This document shows, one piece after another, positions 53,348 to 64,000 of a stretch of 64,000 bases of DNA. Origin of the DNA: Auriscalpium vulgare (Eukaryota > Basidiomycota > Agaricomycetes > Russulales > Auriscalpiaceae). Made by a program: the position numbers and the translations under genes. Location of the stretch: contig JAHBBC010000014.1 in the NCBI GenBank assembly GCA_019915015.1, positions 992,001 to 1,056,000 on the forward strand, read 5' to 3'. How positions within the stretch are numbered: the stretch's first letter is position 1; every line of letters starts with the position of its first letter. A model generated the notes under the pieces. That model was not told the origin of the DNA. It made no database searches and saw nothing but the letters and a program-made list of their open reading frames with translations.

Positions 53348-55341
53348 TCACCGCACGCCCGCCGTCTCTGCCCACTCGCGGCTGCCCATTTGCACGAGCC
53401 GCGAGCAGCACCGCGCGAACGCGAACAGCTCCTCCTCGCCGCTGAACATCGACGATGCGCCCACGATGTCCGCGGGCAGACCCTATCACCATGCAGATTT
53501 CAGATGAGGAGTTCGTGAGAAATGAATCGCGGCGCACCAGGTCGTCCATGACGCTGCGCATGTGGTCCGGGATTTGTCCGTCAGACTTTGAGTCGTCGGA
53601 GAAGATCTGGTATATTGGAAGCTCCGACGAGACGAACAGCTTCGTCTGCAGGGGTCTCAATAAGCGCCAGGTGCGTCACCTAACCGAGGGTGCCTCACCT
53701 TGCTTTCGTAACAAGCTGCGAGGACATCGGTCAACTCGACGCACACGCCAGTATATATGCACGACGTACCATCAATAAATGTGATGAACCGCCGCGCCTG
53801 CACACCGCCCATGTCAGCCTGCACCCTCACTTATTCGCTCACCGAAGAGCACACGCACCTTATCCTTCTCGCTGAGGCCCATCCGCGGCACGTCACATAG
53901 GAACACCGTCCCGAACGTCTTCGTCACCTCGAGATAGTCCGCCGCGCTCAACGGCTGCGCGCAGAGGTCGTCGAACCCGAACATCGCGACGTGCTCCGTA
54001 CTCTGCGGGACGCGCAGCGCGCGGCCCCAGATATGCAGCTCGCGCCCGCGCACGACGGGTTCGTCTGCGGTCAGCGCCTTGAAGAGCTTGCCGATTTCCC
54101 CGCGCGACGTCGCGTCGAGTGGTGAGTAGTATACGTTGGAGAGCGCGCGTGGCACGCGACGGTAGTCTGGGCGGGTCGTGAGTGGAGAAGGCAGATGGGC
54201 GATGAGGGGCGGGCTCACCAGTGCCGGAGTCTAGGTCGATAACGTCAAAGCTCGTCTTGAGGAGTTCTATGGCGGGGACGAAGCTTGACCGCTGGATCCC
54301 GTTCTTATATAGATCGTCCGGGTGTCGACTAGGTCACCCATCCAAGTATTAGGCCGACCGCGCAGAAGAGCGACGCAGATACTCACTTCGAGGTGATGAC
54401 GCACACCACGCCGTGATCGAGGAGGACCTCCAAAAGTCGGCGCAGGATCATCGCATCCGCAATATCTGTGACCTACCCCGAATCATCAGCACAACTCTTT
54501 CCTACCCCTCCCGCGAAACTCACCTGGAACTCGTCAAAGCACAGAACGCTTGCCTCCTCCGCGATCTCCCGTGCGACCGGTGCGATCGGGTCGCCGCCGC
54601 CCGCCTTCGCGGCGTGCACGCGCTTGTGCACATCAATCATGAACGCATGAAAGTGCACGCGCCGGCGGCGCTTTACGCGCGGCGGGAGTGTGCGGAAGAA
54701 GAGGTCCATGAGCATCGTCTTGCCCGTTCCGACGTCGCCATATAGGTACAGGCCGTGCGGCGGGCGCTGGGAGGAGGATCCAAAAGTGGAGGTGGAGGTG
54801 GAGAAGATGCGCGAGAGCTACGGCGGTGAGGGTGAGTTGGGGAGCGATGAAGGGGTGGAGGAGCATACAAGAGAGTTAGAGGCAATCCGGGGTGCGGGTG
54901 GATCGTACGTCGTGAGGGCATCGTGCAGGTCCTGCAGATGCTGCACGATGCGGGTCTGGTGGTCGTCCGCCCGCAGCGCCCCGCGCTCCACAAGCTTCTC
55001 ATACTCGCGCATCGGCGTCGAATAACACATTGCTGCTCCACGTCGTCAGCATCACATGCCAAGGCTCTACAGCGAGGAGAAGACCAGGAGAGAGACGCAC
55101 GTCTGTCATCACGCTCCTGAGCCTGCTGCGCTTGGCGCTGCACGAACACCTCCTCATCCGCATTGCCTGGCGCCGTGCGTGCAGCCTCAAGCGTCGAATT
55201 TGCTCTCGCTGCAATCGCCCTCGAAAGTGGTGGGCGAGGGCGGGCTGGGCAGGCTGATGTGGCGATTGTGCGGGGTAAGGCCTGGGCGCGGCATGGCGAC
55301 GAGGCGGGGAAGTGGGGTCGCGCTGAGAAGACTCGCCGCAT
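53348..55341 (-). CDS. AFG1: AFG1-like mitochondrial ATPase (LACE1 family)
   Basis: AAA-type P-loop ATPase of the mitochondrial inner membrane, linked in yeast to turnover of respiratory-chain subunits. The start at 55341 (MRRVFSARPHFPASS) gives an Arg/Ser/Ala-rich presequence. The exons then encode LMREYEKLVERGAL, the Walker A motif GDVGTGKT in LYLYGDVGTGKTMLMDLFF, RVHFHAFMIDVHKRVH, the Walker B motif VLCFDEFQV, TDIADAMILRRLLEVL, a SxSNRHPDDLYKNGIQR-type sensor region, a LYFSP-type domain (SNVYYSPLD), FGFDDLCAQPLSAADYLEV, ARRFITFIDACYE and SSELPIYQIF, and end with SREWAETAGVR at 53348. Unspliced frames are interrupted, but each conserved block has consistent splice borders. Confidence 0.9.
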
Positions 55342-55719
55342 GTGGAGAGTTGGGGGAAGTAAGTATGGGGTCTGTTTGTTGCTGAAGGTTAGTGAGTAGC
55401 ACAGGCAGCGATTCGTAGAGAGAAGAAAAGCATGGAGAAACAAGGAGGGGGTGACGGAGCGGCATTTCGAGGGCCCGGACCTGGCCCGTCTGCTCATTCG
55501 CCGGAGCTTGTCACTTCAATCACGAGCTCATACGTAGTCTCCGTGGCACAGAATGAGAGCTTATGCACTTCGGGAATGTGTCCCAACCACTTCGTCATTT
55601 CAACCATTACTCTACAGCGATACAATGCAGAATGCAATACAGACGACGACGAAGGGTACGAGGAAGGACCGTGCTGATGTATGGATACAACCGAGGTTAA
55701 CGCAATATCACGCCCACAC
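55342..55719. other. Intergenic region AFG1-like gene / RPL10
   Basis: About 380 bp: the AFG1 promoter and the RPL10 3' flank. No gene seen. Confidence 0.45.
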
Positions 55720-56555
55720 TTAGGCGCGGAGCTGCGCACGCAGGTTGTGCTCGAGGGGGCCCTTCGGGCGGATGTACTGCACGTACGCGCCATCCCTGAA
55801 TAGTACATCAGCATGCGCGCAATATACTCTCTGGTGATATTGAACGTACTGAAGGACACGCTTCTCCTCCTTGAGCTTGAGGTACTGCTCGCGGTCGACG
55901 TTGGTGAAGCCCCACTTGCGGGAGATGATGATCTTTTGGCGGCCGGGGAACTTGTAGCGGGCGCGGCGCAGCGCCTCACGGACGACGGGCGCATTCTGGT
56001 CCTTGCAACGTATCGACAGGATGATTTGCCCGATGTTCACGCGGGCGACAGTGCCGTACGGCTTGCCCCACGCGCCGCGCATGCCAGTCTGCAGGCTGCA
56101 CAAAGCGCTTTGTCAGCACATGATAGCTGGCGAGCAATGAGAGACAGAACGAACCGATCGGCGCCTGCGCAGGACAACATCTTGTTGATGCGGATGACGT
56201 GGAAGGGGTGCACGCGCACGCGCAAGTGGAAGGAGTCCTTGCCCGCGGTCTTGGTCACGTACTTGTTCGCGCAGATGCGGGCAGCCTCGAGAGCCTCGCT
56301 CGAAAGCTGCTCGTACTCATCCGACACAAGATGGACGCAGTAGGGGAACTCGTCGACGGAGGCACGCTTGCGACCAAGATCAAAAATCCTGATCTACACG
56401 CAGGTGGTCGTCGCCATGAATCAGCACGACGCGATTTTTTTCCCCTTCAAAGCAAGAGGACACACCTTGGGATCGGGCACACCGCGATTGTAGCGGGACT
56501 TGGGGTAAGGCTTGTTTTTGCAGTAGCGGTAGCAGCGAGCGGGACGGCGACCCAT
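55720..56555 (-). CDS. RPL10: 60S ribosomal protein L10 (uL16, QM family)
   Basis: Universal large-subunit protein near the peptidyl-transferase centre. The start is at 56555 ([21 protein letters not shown]); the first intron follows PDPKV. Further exons give [57 protein letters not shown] with AGADR (the P-site loop), [31 protein letters not shown] and [15 protein letters not shown]. The last exon ([17 protein letters not shown]) is joined by a 58-nt-scale intron after RVLQ; the stop is at 55722-55720. The GC-rich, codon-biased sequence fits a highly expressed gene. Confidence 0.97.
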
Positions 56556-57656
56556 GATGAGTGAGATGGGGGGAAGAGGGTGATGAGGGAACGATGGGCG
56601 GTGGGAGCTTTTTCTATGGACCGATGACAGAGACCGCCGATGCTGAGTAACCCTCTCGGCGGAGTCCAAGTGGAACCGCGGGAACCCTAGTCAAGGTCCC
56701 GGGACCGCAATGGTGTGCTTGACTCCCTCTCTCGAGGTCATCTTCAAGTTCATCGCTCTTGGTCATTCCGGATGAGCCTGGCATCTTCTTGAAGGCCTCA
56801 AGTTGGCCTCAAGTATCGGTTTTATCCCCTCTGCTGCCTTCACTCCTGCGCTTGTCACTGGGAGACTGTCAAGACCGTTGTGACTCGAGTACTTTTCGCA
56901 GCCGCATTCGACGCAGCCGCAATTCCGCCATCACCCCCCGGGATTGGGACATATCACGTCGAAGGCTTCGACACTGGTCTGCAGCTCATGGTACTGGTGC
57001 CACGAAGTCCGCACATCCTGGGGTTATTGGGGCTCCTCGTGCTCGACACGTTCGGGTCTTTTCGTTTACATACGCCCTTCTGCTCGTTGGATGCGTCTCT
57101 CAGGTTATGCAGAGAACACTTGTGCGCCTCCAAGAATTCGTCATCCGCCCTCAAGTTTGCGGCCTCAACCTCAAAGTAACTGCCTGCGCACCTCAAGCTC
57201 GTAGGCAGTCTTATGCCGCATGGTCGATGTCATGAGTTCGTTCAACGATTGCATGCGATAACAGTTACCTCTGAGCGAGTCCATTACTGTCATCGGCTCT
57301 GACCAGCAAGCTTCTGTCAACCACCTTGTACGCGAGACATCAGCCGCGCCTTCGTCTCGATCTTTACCGTGCAGTTGTCGTTTATTAAGTGAATACATGT
57401 ATCCCTTCACTTTTTTTTCTAGCACCGAGCAGCTTAAATACACCCAGCTCCGAGCTAATTTGATGCTCGAGTGCTTGACTCTGAGTGGTCAATAACAACT
57501 TTGCGATGCGCACGTAAAATCAAAGCAGTTAGTCGCCTACAGTCACGTGGGATTGTTTCGCGGACTTCAGTTCGCGACCGACTTCCGTTCCACGTCCATC
57601 GGGCCCTCAGGACGCTCGCCATCTCTGCGCGGTCGCATGTATCATCTTCTGATACA
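56556..57656. other. Intergenic region RPL10 / Na+/H+ antiporter
   Basis: About 1.1 kb between two divergent genes, so both promoters lie here. Small open frames (56759-57235) show no family motifs. Confidence 0.45.
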
Positions 57657-59935
57657 ATGACCAAGTTGCTGGGAGTGGGTTCAATTTGTCTGCTGGCACT
57701 GACGACAAACTTATACCCCGTACACCAGGTATCTGACCCGAGCTGGGCGTATGTCGTGCTGGGTGGTTTCGTTGTCACAGTGAGAGTCTCCTTGCTATCA
57801 GCCAGCGTTTCTACATGTCCTATCAGTGTCTACGGTGGCCAACAACAGCCGCGAAACAAGTATGCACGCTGACACTCTTTATAGTTTGGGATGGTGTCCC
57901 TGTTCGTCAAAGAAAAGGTCTCTCCCAAATTGTCAAGGCGGCTCCTCTGCTCACTATGAGCTTGTTTGAAGCTGCACATCAATGAGGTCGTGCTCGGTAC
58001 AGCTTTTGGCATCGCCGTGGGTCCTCATGCCGCTAACATATTCGACCCGCGCTCGTGGTCGACATCGACCGACAACCTCACCCGGGAGGTGATGAGAGTG
58101 GTCCTCGCCACCGGCCTCTTTGCGATCGGCGTTGAGCTGCCCCAATTATACATGCTTAAGCATGCGAAAAACCTTCTCATCATGGTTTTGCCCACAATGG
58201 CTTTCGGTTGGGTGGTTTCCGCGGGTATGTGCCTTTTCTCAAATACACGCATACGTCCTCATACGATGCCTTGTTAGTCTTCATCCATTTTCTCTTCCCC
58301 GGCTTGGACTTTGTATCTGCGCTGGCAATCTCTGCATGCCTCACCCCGACCGATCCGACCACCTGTGCAGCAATCATGAGTAATTATCGAGTCAAATTCC
58401 TTTATGTCCTCTTAATTTCATGCCCTTTCAGCTGGTAGCTTTGCTGTTAAGCATGTCCCGGGCAACGTTCGCCGCTTGCTCGCCGCCGAATCCGCATCGA
58501 ATGACGGTTTTGCATATCCGTTTCTCAGCTTATCCATCTATCTGACGACAGAGGCGAGCCGCCGCTCAGCGATCGGAAAATGGTTCCTCATTGGCTGGCT
58601 ATGTTCGTGCTTCCAAACTCGCCGAAGGTTGGGCTCTTAATGCTCCATAGATCAAGTAATTCTCGGAATCACGCTGGGAACCATATTAGGTGAGGTTTGA
58701 AAGGCACTTGAAGCATCCCCCCCGTCTTATTAGTACCAGGGCTGGTGTTTGCCACCATTATGAAGTACACCCACCGCAAGGGGCTCATCGACCGCGAGTC
58801 CTACGTTGCGCAGTACCTTGCCTTGGGACCTTTCACGATTGGAATAACAAGCACCATCGGCAGCGACGACTTGCTCGCTGCGTTTGCTGCAGGTGCTAAA
58901 CTTGCGACCTTTCCTCCCGGACACCGAGGCTAACGCTTCCCAGGTAGTGCGATGTCATGGGACGGGCATTTCAAACGCCAAACTGAGAACGAGGTGTTCT
59001 CGTCCGTCATCGATCTCGTCCTCAACTGCGCGTGCTTCGTGTATATTGGCGCCTGGATGCCATTTGACCAAATCAACTTCTCCGAGCTTGGACTCACGCC
59101 ATGGCGCCTCATCGTGCTATTCGTCGCATTGTTGCTGTTCCGGCGTATTCCGTTCGTGATGATGGTGTATCCTTGGGTCCCAGAGATACGCTCATGGAAA
59201 GAGGCCCTATTTTCTGGACATTTTGGCAAGTGCTATTTCTTGCACCAATATCACCACACTGACCTTTTAGTGGATACAGGGCCTGTGAGTCTATTTGACA
59301 CCCAGTGTTCTAAATTGACGATCGTAGATGGGTGTAGGAGCCATTTTCATCTCCACTCTCGCGCAGAGTCGCCTAGTCACACCCGAATCGCCGCCCCGGG
59401 ACCAGGAGCAGCTTCTTGCTGCGTGTCTGCAACCCATCGTCGCCTTCGTTGTCCTCGGCTCAATTATGGCCCGTAAGCATCGCATCTCACCCTTTTCATG
59501 ATACTGGTAAATCAAGGACACAGATGGCCTCTCAATACCTTTCTTTGCTATTGGGCGCGAAGTGCGCTCGCGGACGCTCTCGCTCTCGCGCACCCCCACC
59601 TCAAACCAACCTGACGCGCCCACGTGGCTGCTCTCTGTGCGCCACCTGACTGGCCCAAGATCTGGCCTAGACATGCCTATCGATATTGAGCACCGGCAAG
59701 CCAATGGCTTGGACCAGGTAGGCGAGGCCCTTCCACAGGGTGCAGACAGTCCGGGCGCGCTGTCGAAGAGGTCGTCCATGGTGAGACTATGCATTCCTCT
59801 TGAGACAGTGGCTATGGTTAAAGATCGGGATTTTTTGCGCAGAAATATGGAGCTAGAGTGTCGGATATCGATGATGCTGTAGCAGTTGTCGAAAGTGATG
59901 TCGCAGATGAGGCGATAGTCGGAGACGGGCCGTGA
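57657..59935 (+). CDS. Plasma-membrane Na+/H+ antiporter (NHA1/SOD2-type, CPA1)
   Basis: Exports Na+ or K+ in exchange for protons at the plasma membrane. It has about ten short exons. The first exon (ATG 57657) contains DPSWAYVVLGGFVVT, joined to FGMVSLFVKEK and LHINEVVLGTAFGIAVGPHA. Transmembrane segments follow, with GLFAIGVELPQLYM, LPTMAFGWVVSA, the ion-site motif ACLTPTDPTTCAA, AESASNDGFAYPFL (the Asn-Asp pair), GPFTIGITSTIGSDDLLAAF and CFVYIGAWMPF. GVGAIFISTLAQ and a C-terminal hydrophilic tail complete it. The open frame stops at 59882, but splicing at SSM (donor GTGAGACT) to an exon KYGARVSDIDDAVAVVE gives an acidic C terminus ending at 59935. The first exon is slightly unusual, so the true start may differ. 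Confidence 0.88.
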
Positions 59936-60186
59936 TGCAGGCCGGGCTGATCTCTCGACGCGGATGCGGGACGTCTGTACTGTAGTACCAGTTGCGTGGG
60001 GCTTTGATTTGACTGTGTCCTTCCTATTTTTAATTTCATTTGTGAGGGTACGACTTCAACTCAAGTTGGGTGCGCGAACTTAGCAGATGAAGTGTGCGGA
60101 AGAAGCCGAGAGCCAGACGGATTATGAAGGCTGCCTGACACAATTACGGGTTTTGAGAGACCTTGGCCAGGGCAAGGTAACACGGA
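59936..60186. other. Short flank between the antiporter and duplication arm B
   Basis: About 250 bp; antiporter 3' flank. No gene seen. Confidence 0.4.
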
Positions 60187-60309
60187 CGCAGAATCCGTGT
60201 CGTTATCTGCTGCCAGCGGCACGATATCTAGCGCGCCTTCGTCTCTAGCCAGAGCCGCTTCTTGAACTTCAACAGTCAAAGCGACCGGTTCCGCTACATT
60301 CCGGACACG
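60187..60309 (-). pseudogene. Fragment of the coiled-coil gene's last exon
   Basis: On the minus strand this matches 34141-34282 with a few small deletions, and the frame stays open: RVRNVAEPVALTVEVQEAAL...ALDIVPLAADNDTDSA against RVRNVAELVALTLQAQEAAL...ADNDTDSA. No start or upstream part is present. It lies directly beside the arm B end. Confidence 0.8.
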
Positions 60310-60341
60310 TCTTTGAGGGGAGGAGTGAGAACGGCGCTGTC

Positions 60342-60440
60342 TATAATCATCTAGAGGATCTCGTTGCGCATATATTGCTATGCTCTGGTTTGTCTGGAGC
60401 AGAGCGTTTCACTTGTCCAACCCAAACACAGTGGCTCCAT
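60342..60440 (-). pseudogene. Truncated copy of the RRN3 3' end
   Basis: Matches 50380-50478, the last codons and 3' flank of RRN3 (shared ATATTGCTATGCTCT and GGCTCCATTCGCTCATTCG). No other RRN3 sequence is present, so it was carried along with the xylosidase copy. Confidence 0.82.
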
Positions 60441-60525
60441 TCGCTCATTCGTTCGTGTACATCATAAGGCAGTGAGACAACTACGATACATACAACATTT
60501 TACCCCAGCATCACCACAAGATACC

Positions 60526-62988
60526 TTAGCTTGGCTGCGGCCACGACGTGATGACAGCGCTCTGGCCCGTCAGCTCGAATGTGTGCTTCAGCAACCCCGC
60601 CGTGTCCACGGAGAGATCATACGTGCCCGGGAACAGCGCGTAGTCACCGTTCTCGTTGACCCGCGCGACCGAGCCCAGCGTGACGTTCAGCGCCAGCGTC
60701 GTGGCCTTGCCAGCCGCGACCCCATGCGCGCGCGCATACGACACGAGCTCCTTCAGCGGCGCCGGCGCAGGGCCCGCCGTCGAATTCTTGAAGAGCAGTG
60801 CGACGTAGTCGGACGCCACATGGCCGGTGTTCTTCACGATGAGATGGAACGTGTCCAATGGCGCCAAGTCCGTGAACTCGACGTTCTCCGCGGCACTCAG
60901 CAGGTCTTGGATGCTGTACGAGGCTTTGGGCGTCGCGGCCCAAGAGAGGCTGAAGTTCGTGTAGTGCAGCCCAAAGCCGAATGGGAAGACGGGCGCGCCG
61001 GTGTACCATTTATATGTTCGCCCGGGCGAGCCAGTGGACGAGTTGGGCCGGAGCGTCATGTCGGTCATAGGGATCTGGTTCACGTAGTCGGCAGGGTACT
61101 GTGTGATGGGGAGGCGACCGGCAGGTGCGACTTTGCCGGTGAGGATATCGACAACTGCGGTGCCGAAGCTCTGGGAGAGATAGCCGGCCCACAGAAGGGC
61201 GTTCACCTGAGTCTGGATGTCAGCGATCAGTGCAGGGGAAGTAGAAACAGCACGCACCCCCTGGTTACTTTGGAGCGAGGAGCTATCCACCTGTCCGCCG
61301 CTTACTTGGAAGACCACGAGAGGCTTGTGCTGCGCCGCAAGTTGCGTGATGAGGTCAAGCTGATTTCCCGGCCAAGTGATGTTCATGCGATCAAGGCCCT
61401 CTGCCTCGATGGTCTGGTCGATGCCTCCGGCATACACGATCGCGTCTGCATGCGCCGTAGCTGTGACTGCCGCAGCGAAAGCACTCGTGTCATTGCTGTC
61501 AATGCCCGTGCCATTGACGAAGTTGACGTTGAAACCAGCGCTCTGCAACGCAGCCAACGGGCTGATATAGAAGGGCGCGACGCCGGCGTAGTTCCCGCGC
61601 GCCGTCTCGGCGGTAGCGTTTGCCCAGGGTCCAATCAAGGCGATGGTCTTCACGCTCTTAGAGAGTGGCAGCGTTCCGTCGTTCTTTAGGAGCACGATGC
61701 TCTCCACAGCCGCCGTGTATGCAATCTTCTGCGCGCTCGGCGTGTTTACATCGGACCAGTTGAGCTGGCGATAGGGCTGATTTTCCGGGGGATCGAACCA
61801 GCCAAGCCTGCACCACGGGCGTTAGTCACATGGGAGATGTATCAGGCCATGGCGGACCGTACCTGACGAGGGAGCCATACAGACGAACGAGCGCCTGTCG
61901 GACAAGGTCTTCCGAGACGAGGCCCTGGGCCACTGACGCATAGAGCGTGCCCGCATACGTCGTGCCGCAATCCAGGTCCGTGCCAGCCTCCATAGAAACC
62001 GCCGACGCGTTGACGAGCGTCGAGGTGTAGTTGTGCGGATTGAAAACGTTGGCGACCGCATCGCAGTCCGATGTGATCCACTGATCGTCGCCCAGTGCGA
62101 AGAAGTCGCGGATGACATCCTGGAGGAGATAGCGGCTCGCGCATGACGGGACACCGTTCACCGCGTTGTAGCTGCACATCACGGACCCAACCTTCGCGTC
62201 GCGCACGCAGCTCTTGAACGACGGCGTGTAGTACTCCGCGAGGTCTTGTGTCGAGATAATCGCGTTGAACGCCATCCGGCTGTTCCCGTTCCAGTTCTCC
62301 AGGTCATAGCCCGCGAAGTGCTTGCAGTCCGCGATGACCTTGAAGTACGGGTTGGGCCCGACACCGCCTTGCAGACCGGTGACGTACTGATAGACATACT
62401 GAGAGATGTGATATGGATCTTCTCCCGGCGTCTCCTGGCCGCGGCCCCAGCGTGGGTCCTTGAACGGGTTGATGTTCGGCGTGAAAAAGTCGAGACCGGC
62501 GCGATTGGCGTTGTCGAACGCACGGGCCTCCGTGCTGATGACTGTGGCAACAGAGTGTACGAGGGGGTCATCAAAGGTTGCACCCAATGCGATAGGCTCT
62601 GGAAAAGATGTGGCAGAACTGAAGTTTCCGCCTGGCGGCGCGAAGTTTGTACCCGGGCTGATCGCCACGCCGTGCTAGTAAAACTGATGTCAGCTCTCTT
62701 CCACAGCAGTTCGATCGAACCCACCAGAGCTTCACTCCACCACCGATACGGCGGTACACCCTGTAGCTCTACGCCAGGTGAACTGGTGTACAGGTTGGCT
62801 ACGACATCGCTCAGGGCAAACAAGTCGACCAGGGACTTGGCTCTGTCGATGAAGGGGGCGGACGTGTTGCACAACAGAGCATTCTGGCTGGAGATGGATG
62901 TTCCAACGCACAACGTAGGGAATAGTGCGTATGTACCCTCAAATACGAGGGCTGACAGGAGGGCGAAGACCCTGGGCAAGACAGTCAT
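60526..62988 (-). CDS. Secreted GH3 beta-xylosidase, copy 2
   Basis: Near-identical paralogue of the gene at 47825-50293, in the opposite orientation. The start is at 62988 with the signal peptide MTVLPRVFALLSALVFEGTYA. The same three introns are present; the 51-nt in-frame one is 61257-61207. The nucleophile motif ITSDCDAV and DPRWGRGQETPGEDP are kept. Differences include LCVGTSISSQNAL for LCTDPTVISYFPNDAL near residue 30, ALGDDQ for KLGDDQ, DAVANVF for DAVYNVF, an extra Thr in NYTSTLVN and SSLQSNQ for SSPLKSNQ. No stop or frameshift, so both copies should make enzyme. Its upstream region is not interrupted, unlike copy 1. An in-frame ATG 22 codons upstream would bury the signal peptide, so 62988 is preferred. 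Confidence 0.95.
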
Positions 62989-64000
62989 AGTGGACGGCTT
63001 GCCGCTGGCATTGTGCATCCCTGCTCTTATCCTCGAAATAATCGCGGATTTCTTGATGCGCATGGAGATGACGGACCGCTTCTAAGCATATACGCGGTCC
63101 GGCAAGGGCATGGGAGCTTCGTGAGCGTCGAAATCAGGTCTGGAAGCCGACAACGGCACAGAGGTAGCCACCACTCCCAGCCCGAGCGGGTACCTGCAGA
63201 ATTTGTGCGAGCCTGAAGGCACGGAATTAGCGCACAAACAGCGACGACGTACGGTTCGAAGACACGAAGCTGAGACCCTGCGCGACCTTATGACTACCCA
63301 CGAGACGCTGCCAGCTAGCCGTGCACTTCTTCCTCAGCGCTACACGTCGTGGTCTCTTCTTGGAATCGAATGCATAAGAGTGATCCAAGCCCCATTAAGC
63401 CAGTCATAGGTCCTCAAAGGTCACCATGGGTCGATTCTTAGAACCATCGCGGGCCGCGAGGTCGAACGAGTGCGCACTGCAGTGGCGATGACATGATGAC
63501 GGCCTAGACGGGTGCTGTTAGGTGCAGTCAATTGACGCGAGCGACGGGACAGAAGACGGAGACCCTCGTGCTCCCGCGTGCAAGCGTTGGAAAGCGCCAA
63601 GTGATGAAAGACTTGGATGGTGGTATGTGGTAAGCCTGTGGCGACCATCGCCGCGTCGGAGCAAGCCGCGAGCGCGCGTGGGCAATGGCATGCCTACTCA
63701 TATTAACTCTCTTGAAAGACAGGGATAATGCAGTCGACGATTCTCATTATATCGCGGCACACTGATAATGACACGCGGTCTCCCTAAGCTGAGCTGACAT
63801 GCTGGAGATCCCTCGGCATCTCTACGTCCCAGCTCACCATAAGCTCTGACACCAAGTATTTTCTGGTCATCCAAATTTTCACCCGCATACCAGCAGATCT
63901 GCTTGCCGAAATCTGCCAGTTGTCCTATGAATTGGAACATACTTACAGAGTAGATGGAGATCCCGAGGTAGAGATAAGGGAAGAGAGCGCGAGTGGCCCT
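62989..64000. other. Upstream region of beta-xylosidase copy 2
   Basis: Arm B promoter sequence, matching the split promoter region of copy 1. The last 60 bp of the window have no match that I can see in arm A. Open frames here are short and unsupported. Confidence 0.5.

Larger units (their letters stand above)
60342..63925 (-). repeat. Inverted duplication arm B
   Basis: About 3.6 kb matching arm A (35385-36164 plus 47652-50478) in reverse orientation. It carries beta-xylosidase copy 2, its uninterrupted upstream region and, at 60342-60440, a piece of the RRN3 3' end. The outer boundary near 63925 is approximate and may continue beyond the window. Confidence 0.9.

Noticed and set aside
60364..61689. 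441-codon plus-strand open frame opposite xylosidase copy 2 (and a similar one at 49766-50440 opposite copy 1)
   Set aside because: It is exactly antisense to a well-supported GH3 gene and is Arg-rich and low-complexity, as expected from the third-position GC bias of the coding strand.
62246..63085. 279-codon plus-strand open frame opposite the xylosidase copy 2 N terminus
   Set aside because: Antisense shadow of the GH3 exon, with no family motif.

Overview
The window looks like nuclear DNA of an agaricomycete fungus, probably a wood-decay, polypore-like basidiomycete. Genes are dense and broken by many introns of about 50-65 nt with GT...AG borders. The P450, sesquiterpene synthase and FAD-oxidase families are typical mushroom expansions, and the window also holds secreted GH3 beta-xylosidases, a Ty1/copia element and a large DNA transposon. 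The organism assignment is inference from gene families and gene architecture; no species marker was seen.

Region 1 (about 1-29.8 kb) reads as a sesquiterpenoid biosynthetic cluster. In order it holds: the start of an SDR (-), a P450 (+), an aryl-alcohol-dehydrogenase-type aldo-keto reductase (+), a second P450 (+), a sesquiterpene synthase closely resembling delta-6-protoilludene synthases (+), two tandem paralogous SDRs (+), a broken FAD-linked oxidase (-), its intact paralogue (-), a small MLKL-NTD-like helical protein (+), HMG-CoA synthase (-), a small putative membrane peptide (-) and a third P450 (-). The likely logic is: HMG-CoA synthase feeds the mevalonate pathway, the terpene synthase makes the sesquiterpene skeleton, and P450s, SDRs, AKR and FAD oxidase oxidise and reduce it. 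The product is not known from sequence alone.

Region 2 (30.2-34.3 kb) has a HAD-family phosphatase (-) and a basidiomycete coiled-coil protein of unknown function (+).

Region 3 (35.4-50.5 kb) is one arm of an inverted duplication that carries a GH3 beta-xylosidase. A copia retrotransposon (36165-47646; 198-bp LTRs that look identical; 5-bp target duplication) sits just upstream of the xylosidase. Inside the copia pol gene is a 6.86-kb DNA transposon (37569-44430; 31-bp terminal inverted repeats, 8-bp target duplication, subterminal direct repeats). It encodes one intact eight-exon gene of 1,958 aa that fuses a Ulp1/C48-type cysteine protease, a C2HC zinc finger and a candidate RNase-H-fold transposase reminiscent of P elements.

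Region 4 (50.4-59.9 kb) is a housekeeping block: RRN3, an AFG1-like ATPase, ribosomal protein L10 and a plasma-membrane-type Na+/H+ antiporter.

Region 5 (60.2-63.9 kb) is the second, inverted arm. It has a near-identical beta-xylosidase without the retrotransposon, and it ends in a truncated piece of the RRN3 3' end next to a fragment of the coiled-coil gene. The order of events is therefore readable: duplication, then copia insertion in arm A, then DNA-transposon insertion into copia.
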